NCBI RefSeq assembly: GCF_900142845.1
Contig: NZ_FSRU01000002.1
Location: 2,852,001-2,916,000, forward strand
Source: Paraburkholderia phenazinium
Lineage (GTDB): Bacteria > Pseudomonadota > Gammaproteobacteria > Burkholderiales > Burkholderiaceae
Direction: 5' to 3'
Length of the DNA stretch: 64,000 bases
Part shown: piece by piece, positions 17,561-29,651 of the stretch
Numbering within the stretch: the first letter of the stretch is position 1
Layout of the letters: each line of letters starts with the position of its first letter
The notes under the pieces: model-generated
What the model saw: the letters and a program-made list of their open reading frames with translations, nothing else
Told to the model about the DNA's origin: nothing
Database searches by the model: none
Translations under genes and position numbers: made by a program

Positions 17561-18724
17561 TCAGTCCGGTTGATACACCCACTTGCCGTTGCTGATTTCC
17601 ACCATCACGCGGGCGCGCTGGTCGAGCCCGAGGTGATCGGTCGGGCTCATGTTGACGACACCGTTAGTGTCCGCCAGACCGTGCGTCGCTTCCAGTGCAT
17701 CGCGCAAGGCGTGACGAAATTCAGGCGTGCCAGGTTGCGCCGTTTTCAATGCGACCGGCACGGCATTCGACAGCAGCATGCCCGCGTCCCATGTGTACGA
17801 GCCGAAGGCCGATACGCTGCCGGCACCGTGCAGCGCTTCGAAGCGCGCCGTGTAGTCGAGCGCGAGGCGCTTCGCCGGATGGTCGGCCGGCAGTTGCGCC
17901 GCGACCAGCACCGGGCTGGCGGGCAGGAAGGTGCCGTTGCAGTCCGCCCCGCAGACGCGCAGGAAATCGTTATTGCCGACCCCGTGGTTGTGATAGATCA
18001 AGCCCTTGTAGCCACGCTCCTTGAGCGTTCGCGGCGGCAACGCGGCGGGCGTTCCCGCCGCGCCGACCACAACCGCATCCGGATGGGTGGCGAGGATCTT
18101 CAGCACCTGGCCGGTGACGCTTGGGTCGGCACGGTTAAAGCGCTCGCTCGCCACGAGCTTGATGTGATGGAGCTCGGCGAATTTCGCCACTTCGGCATAG
18201 AACGTCTCGCCGAGCGCATCGGCCTGGCCGATGTAGGCGATCGTCTTGACGCCGTGCGAGCTGGCGTGCGCGGTAATCGCGGAGGCCATCATCGCATCGG
18301 TTTGCGGGGTCTTGAACATCCAGTGACGCTTGGCGTCGACGGGTTCGATGATCTTCGCCGACGACGCCAGCGAGATCGTGGGCGTCTCGCCTTCCGCGAT
18401 CACGTCGATCATCGCCAGCGTGTTAGGCGTGATCGACGAGCCGATGATGGCGTCGACATGGTCTTCGGAGATCAGCTTCTTCGTATCCTGCACTGCCTGG
18501 GTGGTGTCCGAGGCATCGTCGAGCACGATGTACTCGACCTTCTGGCCGCCCATTGTCTTCGGCAGCATGGCGGCCGTGTCGCGGGCCGGAATCCCGAGCG
18601 AGGCGGCCGGACCGGTCAGCGACAGCACCAGCCCGATCTTCACCTGGGCCAGCGCGAGAGCTGGAAATGCAGCCGCAAATACAAACGCAAACTTAAGCGC
18701 AAGCGCAAACGGGCGGAACCGCAT
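17561..18724 (-). CDS. Branched-chain amino acid-type ABC substrate-binding protein
   Basis: A 387-residue periplasmic binding protein of the LivK/Peripla_BP_6 family. A signal peptide covers residues 1-26 (cleavage near ALA-Q), followed by the family start VKIGLVLSLTGPAASLGIPARD and DDASDTTQAVQDTKKLI. Two Cys (in RVCGADCNG) could form a disulfide. No permease or ATPase genes are adjacent, so it is an orphan binding protein or works with transporters elsewhere. The true ligand may be an amino acid, amide or aromatic acid. It is upstream of the enoyl-CoA hydratase on the same strand. Confidence 0.9.
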   Translation of the reverse strand: MRFRPFALALKFAFVFAAAFPALALAQVKIGLVLSLTGPAASLGIPARDTAAMLPKTMGGQKVEYIVLDDASDTTQAVQDTKKLISEDHVDAIIGSSITPNTLAMIDVIAEGETPTISLASSAKIIEPVDAKRHWMFKTPQTDAMMASAITAHASSHGVKTIAYIGQADALGETFYAEVAKFAELHHIKLVASERFNRADPSVTGQVLKILATHPDAVVVGAAGTPAALPPRTLKERGYKGLIYHNHGVGNNDFLRVCGADCNGTFLPASPVLVAAQLPADHPAKRLALDYTARFEALHGAGSVSAFGSYTWDAGMLLSNAVPVALKTAQPGTPEFRHALRDALEATHGLADTNGVVNMSPTDHLGLDQRARVMVEISNGKWVYQPD

Positions 18725-18905
18725 GCCTGTCTCCTCACCGTGGTTTTGTCGTTATGTGCCACTTCGCCCTGGTCGTGGCGGGCAGCGGCGGTTAGCCGCG
18801 CCCTCGCCACCAGGCGTCTGTCAGTGTAGCGGCGCCCGGGTGCACGGGTATCGGGCGAAACCCTTTCGCCTGACTTAAAGGCCGGCCAGCGGGACGCCCC
18901 GCGCT

Positions 18906-19898
18906 TCAGCGAGCCGCATCAAGCGGTGCAATGCCCTGCTCGATCGAGCCGAAGATCGATTTGCCCGCTTCGTCGAACATCTCGATCTTCACCGTATCGC
19001 CGTATTTCATGAACTCCGTCTGCGGCGAACCGTGCTCGATGGTCTCGAGACAGCGCTTCTCGGCGATACAGCAATAGCCGCGCTTCGCATCCTTGTTCGA
19101 GACCGTCCCCGAGCCGACGATCGACCCCGCGCGCAAATTGCGCGTCTTCGCCGCATGCGCGATCAACTGGCCGAAGTGGAACACCATGTCCGTCCCGGCG
19201 TCCGGCTGGCCGACCTTCTTGCCGTTCCAGTGGACGATCATCGGCCGGTGCACGCGGCCCTCGCGCCAGTGCTCGCCGAGTTCGTCAGGCGTGACGGCAA
19301 CCGGTGCGAACGACGTGGCCGGCTTGCTCTGAAAGAACCCGAAGCCCTTCGCCAGTTCTGCCGGAATCAGGTTGCGCAGCGAAACGTCGTTGACCAGCGC
19401 GATCAGCCGCACGCCCTTGAGCGCCTGATCGGGGGTGGCGCCCATCGGCACGTCGGTGGTGATCACGGCGACTTCCGCCTCGAAATCGATGCCGAAATCC
19501 TCCGATGCGCATACCACGTCGTCTTTCGGGCCGATGAAGTCGTCGCTGCCGCCCTGGTACATCAGCGGATCGGTCCAGAATTCCGGCGGCATCTCCGCGC
19601 CGCGCGCGCGGCGCACCAGTTCGACGTGGTTCACGTACGACGAGCCGTCGGCCCACTGGAACGCGCGCGGCAGCGGCGCCATGCATTCCTTCGCGTCGAA
19701 CGCAAAGGCGTTGCGCGCGCGGCCCTGGTTGAGCGCGTCGTACAGATCCTGCAGTTGCGGCGCGTAGAAGGTCCAGTCGTCGAGCACGCGCTGCAGCGTC
19801 GGCGCGATCGCATCGGCGATGGCCGCGGAGTGCAGGTCGCGGGACACGACGATCAATTGACCGTCGCGTGTGCCGTCCTTCAGCGTGGCAAGTTTCAT
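18906..19898 (-). CDS. Fumarylacetoacetate hydrolase family protein
   Basis: A 330-residue FAH-family enzyme that cleaves carbon-carbon bonds in acylpyruvates, as in the last step of tyrosine breakdown. The metal site is recognisable: E140 and E142 in DFEAEVAV and D171 in LVNDVSLRN, with the KPATSFAPVAV and GSIVGSGTVSNKD segments typical of the bacterial FAH group. Whether fumarylacetoacetate itself is the substrate is not shown; the usual maleylacetoacetate isomerase is not adjacent. It is divergent from an IclR regulator that likely controls it. Confidence 0.9.
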   Translation of the reverse strand: MKLATLKDGTRDGQLIVVSRDLHSAAIADAIAPTLQRVLDDWTFYAPQLQDLYDALNQGRARNAFAFDAKECMAPLPRAFQWADGSSYVNHVELVRRARGAEMPPEFWTDPLMYQGGSDDFIGPKDDVVCASEDFGIDFEAEVAVITTDVPMGATPDQALKGVRLIALVNDVSLRNLIPAELAKGFGFFQSKPATSFAPVAVTPDELGEHWREGRVHRPMIVHWNGKKVGQPDAGTDMVFHFGQLIAHAAKTRNLRAGSIVGSGTVSNKDAKRGYCCIAEKRCLETIEHGSPQTEFMKYGDTVKIEMFDEAGKSIFGSIEQGIAPLDAAR

Positions 19899-19923
19899 AG
19901 GGGAATGAGCCGTGTTAGTGACG

Positions 19924-19938
19924 ATAGAGGGAATCTAT
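19924..19938. promoter_or_regulatory. Candidate IclR operator (ATAGA-N5-TCTAT)
   Basis: A perfect 5-base inverted repeat with 5-base spacer in the 151-base gap between the FAH-family gene and the iclR-type gene, 26 bases upstream of the FAH start. Position and symmetry fit a dimeric IclR site; there is no experimental basis. Confidence 0.4.
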
Positions 19939-20049
19939 TCTACGATGGTGAATCGCCCTGGCCCAAACGGCCGGTTCAAACGGCACGCTTTGACGTCGCG
20001 CCGGCGCCGTCCCATCCGACTCACCGTTCGCGCCTCGTGCGCCTTGCTT

Positions 20050-20922
20050 ATGCCTTCACTTGCCCGCCCCGGCGCGATCGCTCCCGACGCCGACCCGCTC
20101 GACTCCGCTGACGACGACGCCGCCGAGGCCGGCGAGGAGAAGCTGCGCTCGGGCATCCAGTCGATCGAGGTGGGCTTTCGCCTGCTCGACGTCCTGACCC
20201 ACGAGCCGCGCGCGATGATGCTGCGCGATCTCGCGCAACGCGCCGGCATGAGCCCCGCCAAGGCGCACCGGTATCTGGTGAGTTTCCTGCGCCTGGGCGT
20301 CGTCGCACAAGACCCGCTGTCCGGGCGCTACGAGCTCGGCGGCTTTGCCTTGCAACTGGGCCTGGCGCGGCTCGCGCGGGTCGATGGCGTGAAGCTCGCG
20401 CGGATCGCGCTGGCGGAGCTGCGCGACCGGCTCGACCTCACCGTGGGCATCGCCGTATGGGGCAACCAGGGGCCGACCGTCGTCCACTGGATGGAATCGA
20501 GTCATCCGGCGAAGGCCTCGCTCAAGCTCGGCGATGTGATGCCGCTGCTCGGCTCGGCCACCGGCTTGCTGTTCGCGGCCTATCTGCCGTCCAGCAAGAC
20601 CGCTGCGATGATCGAGCGCGAACTGGCCGACTCGCGCCGTTCGTCGCACACCGATGGCCCGCGCACGCCCGAAGAGGTCGAGCGCGTCCTCGCCGAGGTG
20701 CGCGCGCATGAAGCCGCACGCGTCGAAGGCATGCTGCTGCCGACGATCCACGCGTTCTGCATGCCGGTCTTCGACTCGACCGGCGATCTCGCACTGGGGC
20801 TGATTGCGCTCGGCCACGAGGGCGCTTTCGATATCCGCTGGGACGGCGAGACCGACACGGCGCTGCGCGAGTGTGCGCGCAAATTGTCGTACGAACTGGG
20901 GTACAGTCCAGCGCCGCGTTAG
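20050..20922 (+). CDS. IclR-family transcriptional regulator
   Basis: A 290-residue regulator. An acidic Ala/Asp-rich leader of about 30 residues precedes the winged helix (GIQSIEVGFRLLDVLTHEPRA divided from RDLAQRAGMSPAKAHRYLVSFLRLG), followed by the IclR effector domain (about 110-285) with VHWMESSHPAKASLKLG and ending in FDIRWDGETDTALRE. It is divergent from the FAH-family gene, so it likely represses or activates aromatic acid or tyrosine catabolism. The ATG at 20050 is used; the frame is open further upstream into the divergent promoter. Confidence 0.9.
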   Translation: MPSLARPGAIAPDADPLDSADDDAAEAGEEKLRSGIQSIEVGFRLLDVLTHEPRAMMLRDLAQRAGMSPAKAHRYLVSFLRLGVVAQDPLSGRYELGGFALQLGLARLARVDGVKLARIALAELRDRLDLTVGIAVWGNQGPTVVHWMESSHPAKASLKLGDVMPLLGSATGLLFAAYLPSSKTAAMIERELADSRRSSHTDGPRTPEEVERVLAEVRAHEAARVEGMLLPTIHAFCMPVFDSTGDLALGLIALGHEGAFDIRWDGETDTALRECARKLSYELGYSPAPR

Positions 20923-21059
20923 GATGTCGGGGCGCGCAGCGACGCCGCTGCGGAACATCGCCCGCGGCCTGACGGTCGAACCCGTTCGCTGCGTGAGTCC
21001 CGCGCAGGCCTTCGCCTGAAGCGGCGCGTCACTTTTGATCTGCCAGAATCGCTCGCCCG

Positions 21060-22319
21060 ATGCCGTTCACGTCCGCCGTCAGCCGTTCCGATCGCATGTT
21101 GCCTCACGCGGCGCGCCGCCCGCGTGCGTGGCGCTGGCTCGCCGTGCTTGCGGTCGTGCTTTGCGTGCATTGGATCGCGGCGCAGTGGGTCGAACGCAAT
21201 CGCGAGACGTTCACGTCCGGGAACACGGCTCACGTGCCGGTGCAGATCGCGCTGCTGACGCCCGAGCGCATCGAGCGCAGTCCGGCTGAGACAGCGCCGC
21301 ACCCGGCACCGCCGCCCGAGCACAAAGCCAGGGCAGCCGCCAGCAAGCCGCGCGAACATGTATTGACCGCGCTGCGCTCCGGGCCCGCGCCTGTTACCGC
21401 TGCGTCCGCCCCTGCGGCTGAGGCCGCCTCTTCAGCAGCCAGTGCGGCCGCAGCGTCCACTGCGGCCAGCGCCGCTACAGCGGGAAGCGCGCCAGCCGGC
21501 GGCCACGCCCCCGCCTCGCAAGCCGCGCCAGGCGTGAAGTTCTCGGTGCCGCCGTCGGGCGATCTGCAATACGACACGTTCTATAACGGCGTGCGCAATC
21601 AGCCAGGCACCATCCACTGGTCGAGCGACGGCAAGATCTACGATATGGTGGTGTCGATGCCGGTGCCGTTCATCGGCACCTTCAGCTACTCGAGCCACGG
21701 GCACGTCGATGCGTTCGGCCTCGCGCCGGACCAGTACATCGAAAAGCGCGGCCATCGGGCTGAGGACGTGGCGATCTTCAATCGCACCACGAAGCAGATC
21801 GCGTTCACCAAAACGCCCGCGTCTTTGCCCCTCAGCGATGGCGCACAAGACCGCTTCAGCATGGTGATGCAACTGGCGAGCCTCGTGCGCGGCGATCCGG
21901 ATGCCTACAAGCCGGGCGTGACCCGCCAGTTTTTCGTAGTCGACAACGATAGCGGCGAAATCTGGCCAATTGAAACAATCGGCGACGAAACCATCCGCAC
22001 ACAACAAGGCTACGTCAGTGCGCGTCATTTCATGCGCCTGCCGCGTCACGCCGGCGATCAGCGGCGCATCGACGTGTGGCTCGCGCCGTCGCTCGGCTGG
22101 TTGCCCGCGCGGATCCTGCAGACCGAACCGAACGGCACAGAAATCCAGTTGGTCTGGAGCGGGCCGCTGAGTCCGCCGGGCGGCAACGGCAATGCGACTT
22201 CAACGGGCAATGGCGGCAGCGCGACCGCTTCCGGCAATCCTGCATCCACGGCGCCCTCAGCGCCCGACTCACCGATGGCTCCGGACACCGCCCCAGCCCC
22301 TGTGCCGGACAAACCCTGA
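21060..22319 (+). CDS. DUF3108 domain protein, membrane anchored
   Basis: A 419-residue envelope protein. One N-terminal helix (about 25-42) anchors it, followed by a long Ala/Pro low-complexity linker (75-160). The DUF3108 domain starts near 165 (GDLQYDTFYNGVRN, then KIYDMVVSMPVPFIGTFSYSSHG) and ends near 370, and a Gly/Asn/Ser/Pro tail follows. DUF3108 proteins are periplasmic and predicted to be beta-rich, reminiscent of lipoprotein carriers; function is unknown. No second domain is evident. Confidence 0.85.
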   Translation: MPFTSAVSRSDRMLPHAARRPRAWRWLAVLAVVLCVHWIAAQWVERNRETFTSGNTAHVPVQIALLTPERIERSPAETAPHPAPPPEHKARAAASKPREHVLTALRSGPAPVTAASAPAAEAASSAASAAAASTAASAATAGSAPAGGHAPASQAAPGVKFSVPPSGDLQYDTFYNGVRNQPGTIHWSSDGKIYDMVVSMPVPFIGTFSYSSHGHVDAFGLAPDQYIEKRGHRAEDVAIFNRTTKQIAFTKTPASLPLSDGAQDRFSMVMQLASLVRGDPDAYKPGVTRQFFVVDNDSGEIWPIETIGDETIRTQQGYVSARHFMRLPRHAGDQRRIDVWLAPSLGWLPARILQTEPNGTEIQLVWSGPLSPPGGNGNATSTGNGGSATASGNPASTAPSAPDSPMAPDTAPAPVPDKP

Positions 22320-22428
22320 AGTCGAACAGATATTCGGCAATTTGCCGAAACTTCCGCCAGCGGCATGACTCGCAGGACAAGCGGCGCCGTTCCAGCCGTT
22401 TCACCGCATCCCCTTTGAAGGAGCCTGC

Positions 22429-23217
22429 ATGCAAGTGAACATCAACGGTATCGACACGCGCTATGTTCTGAGCAACGAAGGCGGCGGCCCCTGGCTGACG
22501 TTCATCCATCAACTCGGTGGCGACCTGTCCGTGTGGGACCAGCTCGCCGGCTACTTCCGCGACGACTTCACCGTGCTGCGTTACGACGTACGCGGTCACG
22601 GCGCCACCGGTGTACCGGACAAGCCCTTCAGCGTCGCCGACCTGTCCCGCGACCTCGCCACCCTGCTCGATGCACTGGGCGCCCCGCATACGCATCTGGT
22701 GGGGATGTCGATGGGCGGCATGGTCGCGCAGCAGTTCGCCCTCGATCATCCATCACGCATCGATACGCTGACGCTCGCCGACACGAGCGCGGGCACCGCG
22801 CCAGAGAATCGCGCCGTCTGGGATCAACGCGCGGCTACCGCACGCCGCGAAGGCATGGCTTCGCTTGTGCCTGCGACCTTAAGCCGCTGGTTGACGCCCG
22901 ATTTCCAGGCGGCGCATCCGGAAGCGGTCGAGCAGATCCGCGAGGTGCTGCAGCACACCTCGCCCGCGGGCTACGCGCTCGCCTGCGAGGCTTTGCGCGA
23001 CTTCAACGTGCAGGAGCGGTTGAACGAGATTCGTCTGCCTACGCTCACGGTCGCGGGACGCCATGACACAGGCACGCCACCTGCTGCAACAGAATTCATC
23101 GCGAAGTCGATTGAAGGCGCACAATACGAACTGCTGGATGCTGCCCATCTGGCGCCGATCGAACAGTCTCACCGTTTTGCTGCGTTGCTTGAAACGTTTC
23201 TCGAAACACGGGTCTAA
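22429..23217 (+). CDS. Alpha/beta hydrolase, 3-oxoadipate enol-lactonase-like
   Basis: A 262-residue alpha/beta hydrolase. The nucleophile elbow is G-M-S-M-G-G near 88-93, with DVRGHGATG upstream and the catalytic His in DAAHLAPIEQ. Family resemblance is to PcaD, which opens 3-oxoadipate enol-lactone in the beta-ketoadipate pathway. No other pca gene is adjacent, so a general esterase role is equally possible. A good purine-rich ribosome site (GAAGGAG) lies upstream of the ATG at 22429. Confidence 0.85.
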   Translation: MQVNINGIDTRYVLSNEGGGPWLTFIHQLGGDLSVWDQLAGYFRDDFTVLRYDVRGHGATGVPDKPFSVADLSRDLATLLDALGAPHTHLVGMSMGGMVAQQFALDHPSRIDTLTLADTSAGTAPENRAVWDQRAATARREGMASLVPATLSRWLTPDFQAAHPEAVEQIREVLQHTSPAGYALACEALRDFNVQERLNEIRLPTLTVAGRHDTGTPPAATEFIAKSIEGAQYELLDAAHLAPIEQSHRFAALLETFLETRV

Positions 23218-23335
23218 CCTGAAGGTCCGGGATTTTTACCAGCGTTACTCCGGACCCACCCCTTGAATTCCACACCATACGCTCCACTTATGGCGCAGGA
23301 ACGGCCAGGAGCCAACGGAAATAAGGAGTGTCGCC

Positions 23336-23593
23336 ATGCAAATGATCTACAACAGCCCCAACTATTGTGTTGTCGAGTTCCCGCCCCAGGACGGTCCCCT
23401 CGCCATGAAGTCAGGTGGTTATGAGATCGTGGACAAGAACATGCAACGCGAAATCTACATTGACGGCGCAATGGCGGCGCGCTTTCGCGAGCACGTCACC
23501 AAGCTGATCGAAGAAGAACCGTCGCTTGACGAAGTTGACGAATTCCTCGGCCAGTTCGACAGCCTGATGCATCAACCGGTGATCCTCCACTAA
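23336..23593 (+). CDS. DUF3567 family protein
   Basis: An 85-residue protein of the DUF3567 (BTH_I0359-like) family, restricted mainly to Burkholderiales and of unknown function. Conserved parts are MIYNSPNYCVVEFPP at the start, GGYEIVDKNMQREIYIDG in the middle and DEVDEFLGQFDSLMHQPV at the end. It has AAGGAG upstream and is followed 28 bases later by a strong terminator, so it is probably monocistronic and well expressed. Confidence 0.88.
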   Translation: MQMIYNSPNYCVVEFPPQDGPLAMKSGGYEIVDKNMQREIYIDGAMAARFREHVTKLIEEEPSLDEVDEFLGQFDSLMHQPVILH

Positions 23594-23620
23594 CACGCAC
23601 GCCTCGGCGACACGTACTCA

Positions 23621-23658
23621 AACCCCCGTCCGGCTTGCCGGGCGGGGGTTTTTGTTTT
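23621..23658 (+). terminator. Rho-independent terminator after DUF3567 gene
   Basis: GC-rich stem pairing AACCCCCG with CGGGGGTT-type arms (about 23621-23630 and 23641-23650), followed by a T-rich run to 23658. Confidence 0.85.
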
Positions 23659-23880
23659 AACCACGGGGCACGCTACTGATTTCGTCAGCGGATTCGCGCG
23701 GCCGGCGGCATAATCGATACGAGACGGCATCTTTTACCGCCTTTACCGCCTGAGGCATGAACCGCTCGTCTTCCCGGCTAACATAAGCCCTATCACCGCG
23801 CGTCTGCGGCCGGCGAGGCCGTTGCGCAGCGGATACAATGACAGGTTTCCTGAAAAAACTGGCGCAAGCCCACTTCTGCC

Positions 23881-24960
23881 ATGAACCAGCCCGCCCCCAC
23901 CGTCAGTCCAGCCCGCCCCGCCGCAACCTATACGCGCGGCGCCGCGTTGCCCGCGCTTCTGCAATCGCGCATCCTGATTCTGGACGGGGCGATGGGCACG
24001 ATGATCCAGCGTTACAAGCTCGACGAAGCCCGTTATCGCGGCGAGCGCTTCAAGGACTATGGCCGCGACATCAAGGGCAACAACGAGCTGCTGTCGATCA
24101 CGCAGCCGCAGATCATCAGCGAGATCCACGAGCAGTATCTGGCGGCGGGCGCCGACATCATCGAAACCAATACGTTCGGCGCGACCACGGTCGCCCAGGC
24201 CGACTACGGGATGGAAGATCTCGCGATCGAGATGAACCTCGAATCGGCGAAGCTCGCGCGGGCGGCTTGCGACAAGTACTCGACGCCGGACAAGCCGCGC
24301 TTCGTCGCGGGCGCGATCGGACCGACGCCGAAGACGGCCAGCATCTCGCCGGACGTGAACGATCCGGGCGCCCGCAACGTGACCTTCGACGAACTGCGCG
24401 CGGCCTACTACGAGCAGGCCAAGGCGCTGCTCGACGGCGGCTCGGACCTGTTCCTCGTCGAAACGATTTTCGACACGCTCAACGCGAAGGCTGCGCTGTT
24501 CGCTCTCGACGAGCTGTTTGAAGACACGGGCGAACGTCTGCCGATCATGATCTCCGGCACCGTCACCGACGCATCGGGCCGCATCCTCTCGGGGCAGACG
24601 GTCGAGGCGTTCTGGAATTCGCTGCGTCATGCGAAGCCGCTTACCTTCGGCTTGAACTGCGCCCTGGGTGCGGCGTTGATGCGGCCGTATATCGCGGAGC
24701 TGGCGAAGCTGTGCGATACGTATGTGTCGTGCTATCCGAACGCGGGCTTGCCCAATCCGATGAGCGATACGGGCTTCGACGAATTGCCGGCGGATACGTC
24801 GGGGCTGTTGAAGGAGTTTGCGCAGGCCGGGCTGGTGAATATCGCGGGCGGGTGCTGCGGCACGACGCCTGAGCATATTGCGGCGATTGCGAAGGCGCTG
24901 ACTGGCGTCAGGCCGCGGGTGTGGGCAAACTATCGGGAAACCGATACTGAAGCAGTCTGA
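23881..24960 (+). CDS. metH: Methionine synthase, homocysteine-binding half
   Basis: Holds the homocysteine S-methyltransferase module of cobalamin-dependent methionine synthase as a separate 359-residue protein. The fold signature [11 protein letters not shown] is at 33-43, and the three zinc/homocysteine cysteines are C260 (GLNCALG) and C325-C326 ([10 protein letters not shown]). It ends where the folate domain begins in E. coli MetH. The rest is encoded 1.8 kb downstream (metH part 2), a split seen in Burkholderiaceae. Between the halves sit an AAA ATPase and a DUF4276 gene. The ATG at 23881 gives the family start. Confidence 0.93.
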   Translation: MNQPAPTVSPARPAATYTRGAALPALLQSRILILDGAMGTMIQRYKLDEARYRGERFKDYGRDIKGNNELLSITQPQIISEIHEQYLAAGADIIETNTFGATTVAQADYGMEDLAIEMNLESAKLARAACDKYSTPDKPRFVAGAIGPTPKTASISPDVNDPGARNVTFDELRAAYYEQAKALLDGGSDLFLVETIFDTLNAKAALFALDELFEDTGERLPIMISGTVTDASGRILSGQTVEAFWNSLRHAKPLTFGLNCALGAALMRPYIAELAKLCDTYVSCYPNAGLPNPMSDTGFDELPADTSGLLKEFAQAGLVNIAGGCCGTTPEHIAAIAKALTGVRPRVWANYRETDTEAV

Positions 24961-24991
24961 TCGCGGCACGTACCTCAACGGGAATCGATCG

Positions 24992-26080
24992 ATGGCTGGC
25001 GTCACCAAACTGACGATTGCAGGGTTCAAATCCATACGCGAGTTGCGCGACTTCGAGTTGCGCAACCTGAACGTGTTGATTGGCGCCAATGGTGCCGGGA
25101 AGTCGAACTTTATCGGGCTGTTTCGGATGCTGGCGGAGATGTATGAGGAGCGGCTGCAGTTGTATGTGCAGCAGCAAGGCGGGCCGGATGCGTTGATGCA
25201 TTTTTCGCGGAAGACGACGGATGCGATTCAGGTCGGATTGACGTTCGAGGGTACAGATATCTACCGGTTTGAGCTGACGGCGACAAACGACAACCGGCTG
25301 ATTTTCACAAGCGAAACGTTCAGCTACGGCAAAGAGGGGGTACTTCCCGGAATGGTGTGGTCTTTCGCCGGGACTCCTGAGTCTAGCTTGAGGCAAATTG
25401 CTAGCGAACATCAACTCCCCTACGTCGCCGCTGTTATCGAAGGCACTCGCGTCTACCATTTCCACGACACCGGCGAAAAAGCCCGAGTCAAGCAGCCGCA
25501 CGCGATCAACGACACGCTACGCCTCAAGGTGGACGGTGCGAACCTGGCTGCCTACCTGAGCATGCTTAAGACCGAGCACACGGACAGCTACCGGCAGATT
25601 GTCGACACCGTCCGCCTCGTAGCGCCGTTCTTCGACGACTTTGTCTTCCGCACCGATCCCGTCTCGAAGATCCAACTGGAATGGACCGAACGCGGCGACC
25701 CGGACACGCCATTCACAGCCCATGCGCTTTCCGACGGCACGCTGCGTTTCATTTGCCTTAGCACACTGCTGCTGCAGCCATGGGACCTGATGCCGGCGAC
25801 CATCCTGATCGACGAGCCGGAACTAGGGCTGCACCCCTACGCGGTCAACCTGCTCGCCGACCTGCTCAAACGCGCGTCCGAACAAAAACAGTTGATCGTC
25901 TCGACCCAATCCGTCGAACTGCTGAACCGGATGGAACCCGGCGACGTGATCGTCGTCGACCGCAAAGACAACGCATCGACCTTCCACCGCCTCGACGCGA
26001 CGCAGTTGCAAGACTGGCTCGACGACTACTCGCTCGGCGATCTCTGGAAGCAGAACGTGTTAGGCGGGAGGCCGGCGTAA
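24992..26080 (+). CDS. AAA family (AAA_21/OLD-like) ATPase, candidate defence gene
   Basis: A 362-residue ABC-type AAA ATPase of the SMC/OLD-like group. The N-terminus KLTIAGFKSIRELRDFELR leads into Walker A GANGAGKS (31-38). A serine-rich signature-like segment HALSDGTLRF lies near 249-258, and Walker B ILIDEPELGLHP near 271-282, followed by QLIVSTQSVELL. There is no nuclease domain in the chain. Its stop overlaps the start of a DUF4276 gene (TAATG), so both products are made together. Such ATPase plus Toprim-like pairs occur in phage-defence modules (PARIS, RloA/RloB or AbiL types), which is comparison, not proof. It starts 31 bases after metH part 1. Confidence 0.88.
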   Translation: MAGVTKLTIAGFKSIRELRDFELRNLNVLIGANGAGKSNFIGLFRMLAEMYEERLQLYVQQQGGPDALMHFSRKTTDAIQVGLTFEGTDIYRFELTATNDNRLIFTSETFSYGKEGVLPGMVWSFAGTPESSLRQIASEHQLPYVAAVIEGTRVYHFHDTGEKARVKQPHAINDTLRLKVDGANLAAYLSMLKTEHTDSYRQIVDTVRLVAPFFDDFVFRTDPVSKIQLEWTERGDPDTPFTAHALSDGTLRFICLSTLLLQPWDLMPATILIDEPELGLHPYAVNLLADLLKRASEQKQLIVSTQSVELLNRMEPGDVIVVDRKDNASTFHRLDATQLQDWLDDYSLGDLWKQNVLGGRPA

Positions 26081-26784
26081 TGGTCGATCTGATCGTGGTC
26101 GGCGAAGGCCAGACCGAAGAAACGTTCGTGCGCGACGTCCTTGCTCCCGCGCTCAGCGCGAACTGCATTTACGCAAGCCCCCGGCTGATCAACACCTCGC
26201 GTGAGCAGCGCGGCGGCGCGCTGAATCTCGAGCGTGTCCGCAAGTTCATCGGCAACACCCTGCGCGAGCGCAACGATACTTACGTCACCACCTTGATCGA
26301 CCTGTACGGTCTCGATACGACTTTCCGCGGCGTGACCAACAGCAAGGGCCACGCACCGGCCGCCCGGGCCGCACGCATCGAGCAACTGCTGCACGAAGAC
26401 GTCATCGCCTTCGCGCGCTGCCGCCCGGAACGCTTCATCCCGCACATCCAGCCTCACGAGTTCGAATCGCTGCGGTTCTCGGACATCGCCACCTTGTGCG
26501 ACGTCGAATCCGGCTGGCAAGCACAAAGCGCCCCGTTGATCGCCGCGCGGAACGCAGTCGACGATCCCGAATGGACCAACGATTCGCCGCAAACCGCGCC
26601 GTCGAAGCGGCTCGAACAACTGCATCCGCGCTATCGCAAGGTCCGCCACGGCCCGGTGGCCGCCGCCCGCATCGGCCTCGACCGGATCCGCGAGCACTGC
26701 CCGCACTTCCGTCAGTGGTACGACCGCCTCGTGGCGCTGCCCGCCCTGCACGTGCGGCACTCCAACATCGAATATACGACCTAA
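26080..26784 (+). CDS. DUF4276 (Toprim-like) protein, candidate defence effector
   Basis: A 234-residue protein with the DUF4276 pattern: E9-G-Q-T-E13-E14 at the end of strand one, D74 in LIDLYGL, and HEFES (126-130). These acidic positions resemble the metal site of Toprim-fold nucleases and topoisomerases. No signal peptide or membrane segment is present. It is coupled to the upstream AAA ATPase by a TAATG overlap and ends 4 bases before metH part 2. A nuclease effector released or driven by the ATPase is the natural guess; nuclease activity is inferred from fold only. Confidence 0.85.
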   Translation: MVDLIVVGEGQTEETFVRDVLAPALSANCIYASPRLINTSREQRGGALNLERVRKFIGNTLRERNDTYVTTLIDLYGLDTTFRGVTNSKGHAPAARAARIEQLLHEDVIAFARCRPERFIPHIQPHEFESLRFSDIATLCDVESGWQAQSAPLIAARNAVDDPEWTNDSPQTAPSKRLEQLHPRYRKVRHGPVAAARIGLDRIREHCPHFRQWYDRLVALPALHVRHSNIEYTT

Positions 26785-26788
26785 CGCC

Positions 26789-29506
<2,718 letters not shown>

Positions 29507-29651
29507 ACCGGCCCCACTATATCGAAAACGGAAGGCTGAATATTTCAAGCAAGCGGGTTTTCGGCTTTGTAGACTGCAAGCGCTTTACCTGCCAGACGCG
29601 GCCAGAAAACGCGTCGGCTCAACTACTTGCAACCGTCACGGAGAATCTCGC

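Noticed and set aside
23659..23880. Possible cobalamin or SAH riboswitch upstream of metH
   Set aside because: I looked for the B12 box and the SAH core motifs and could not find them; only unstructured GC-rich leader is seen.
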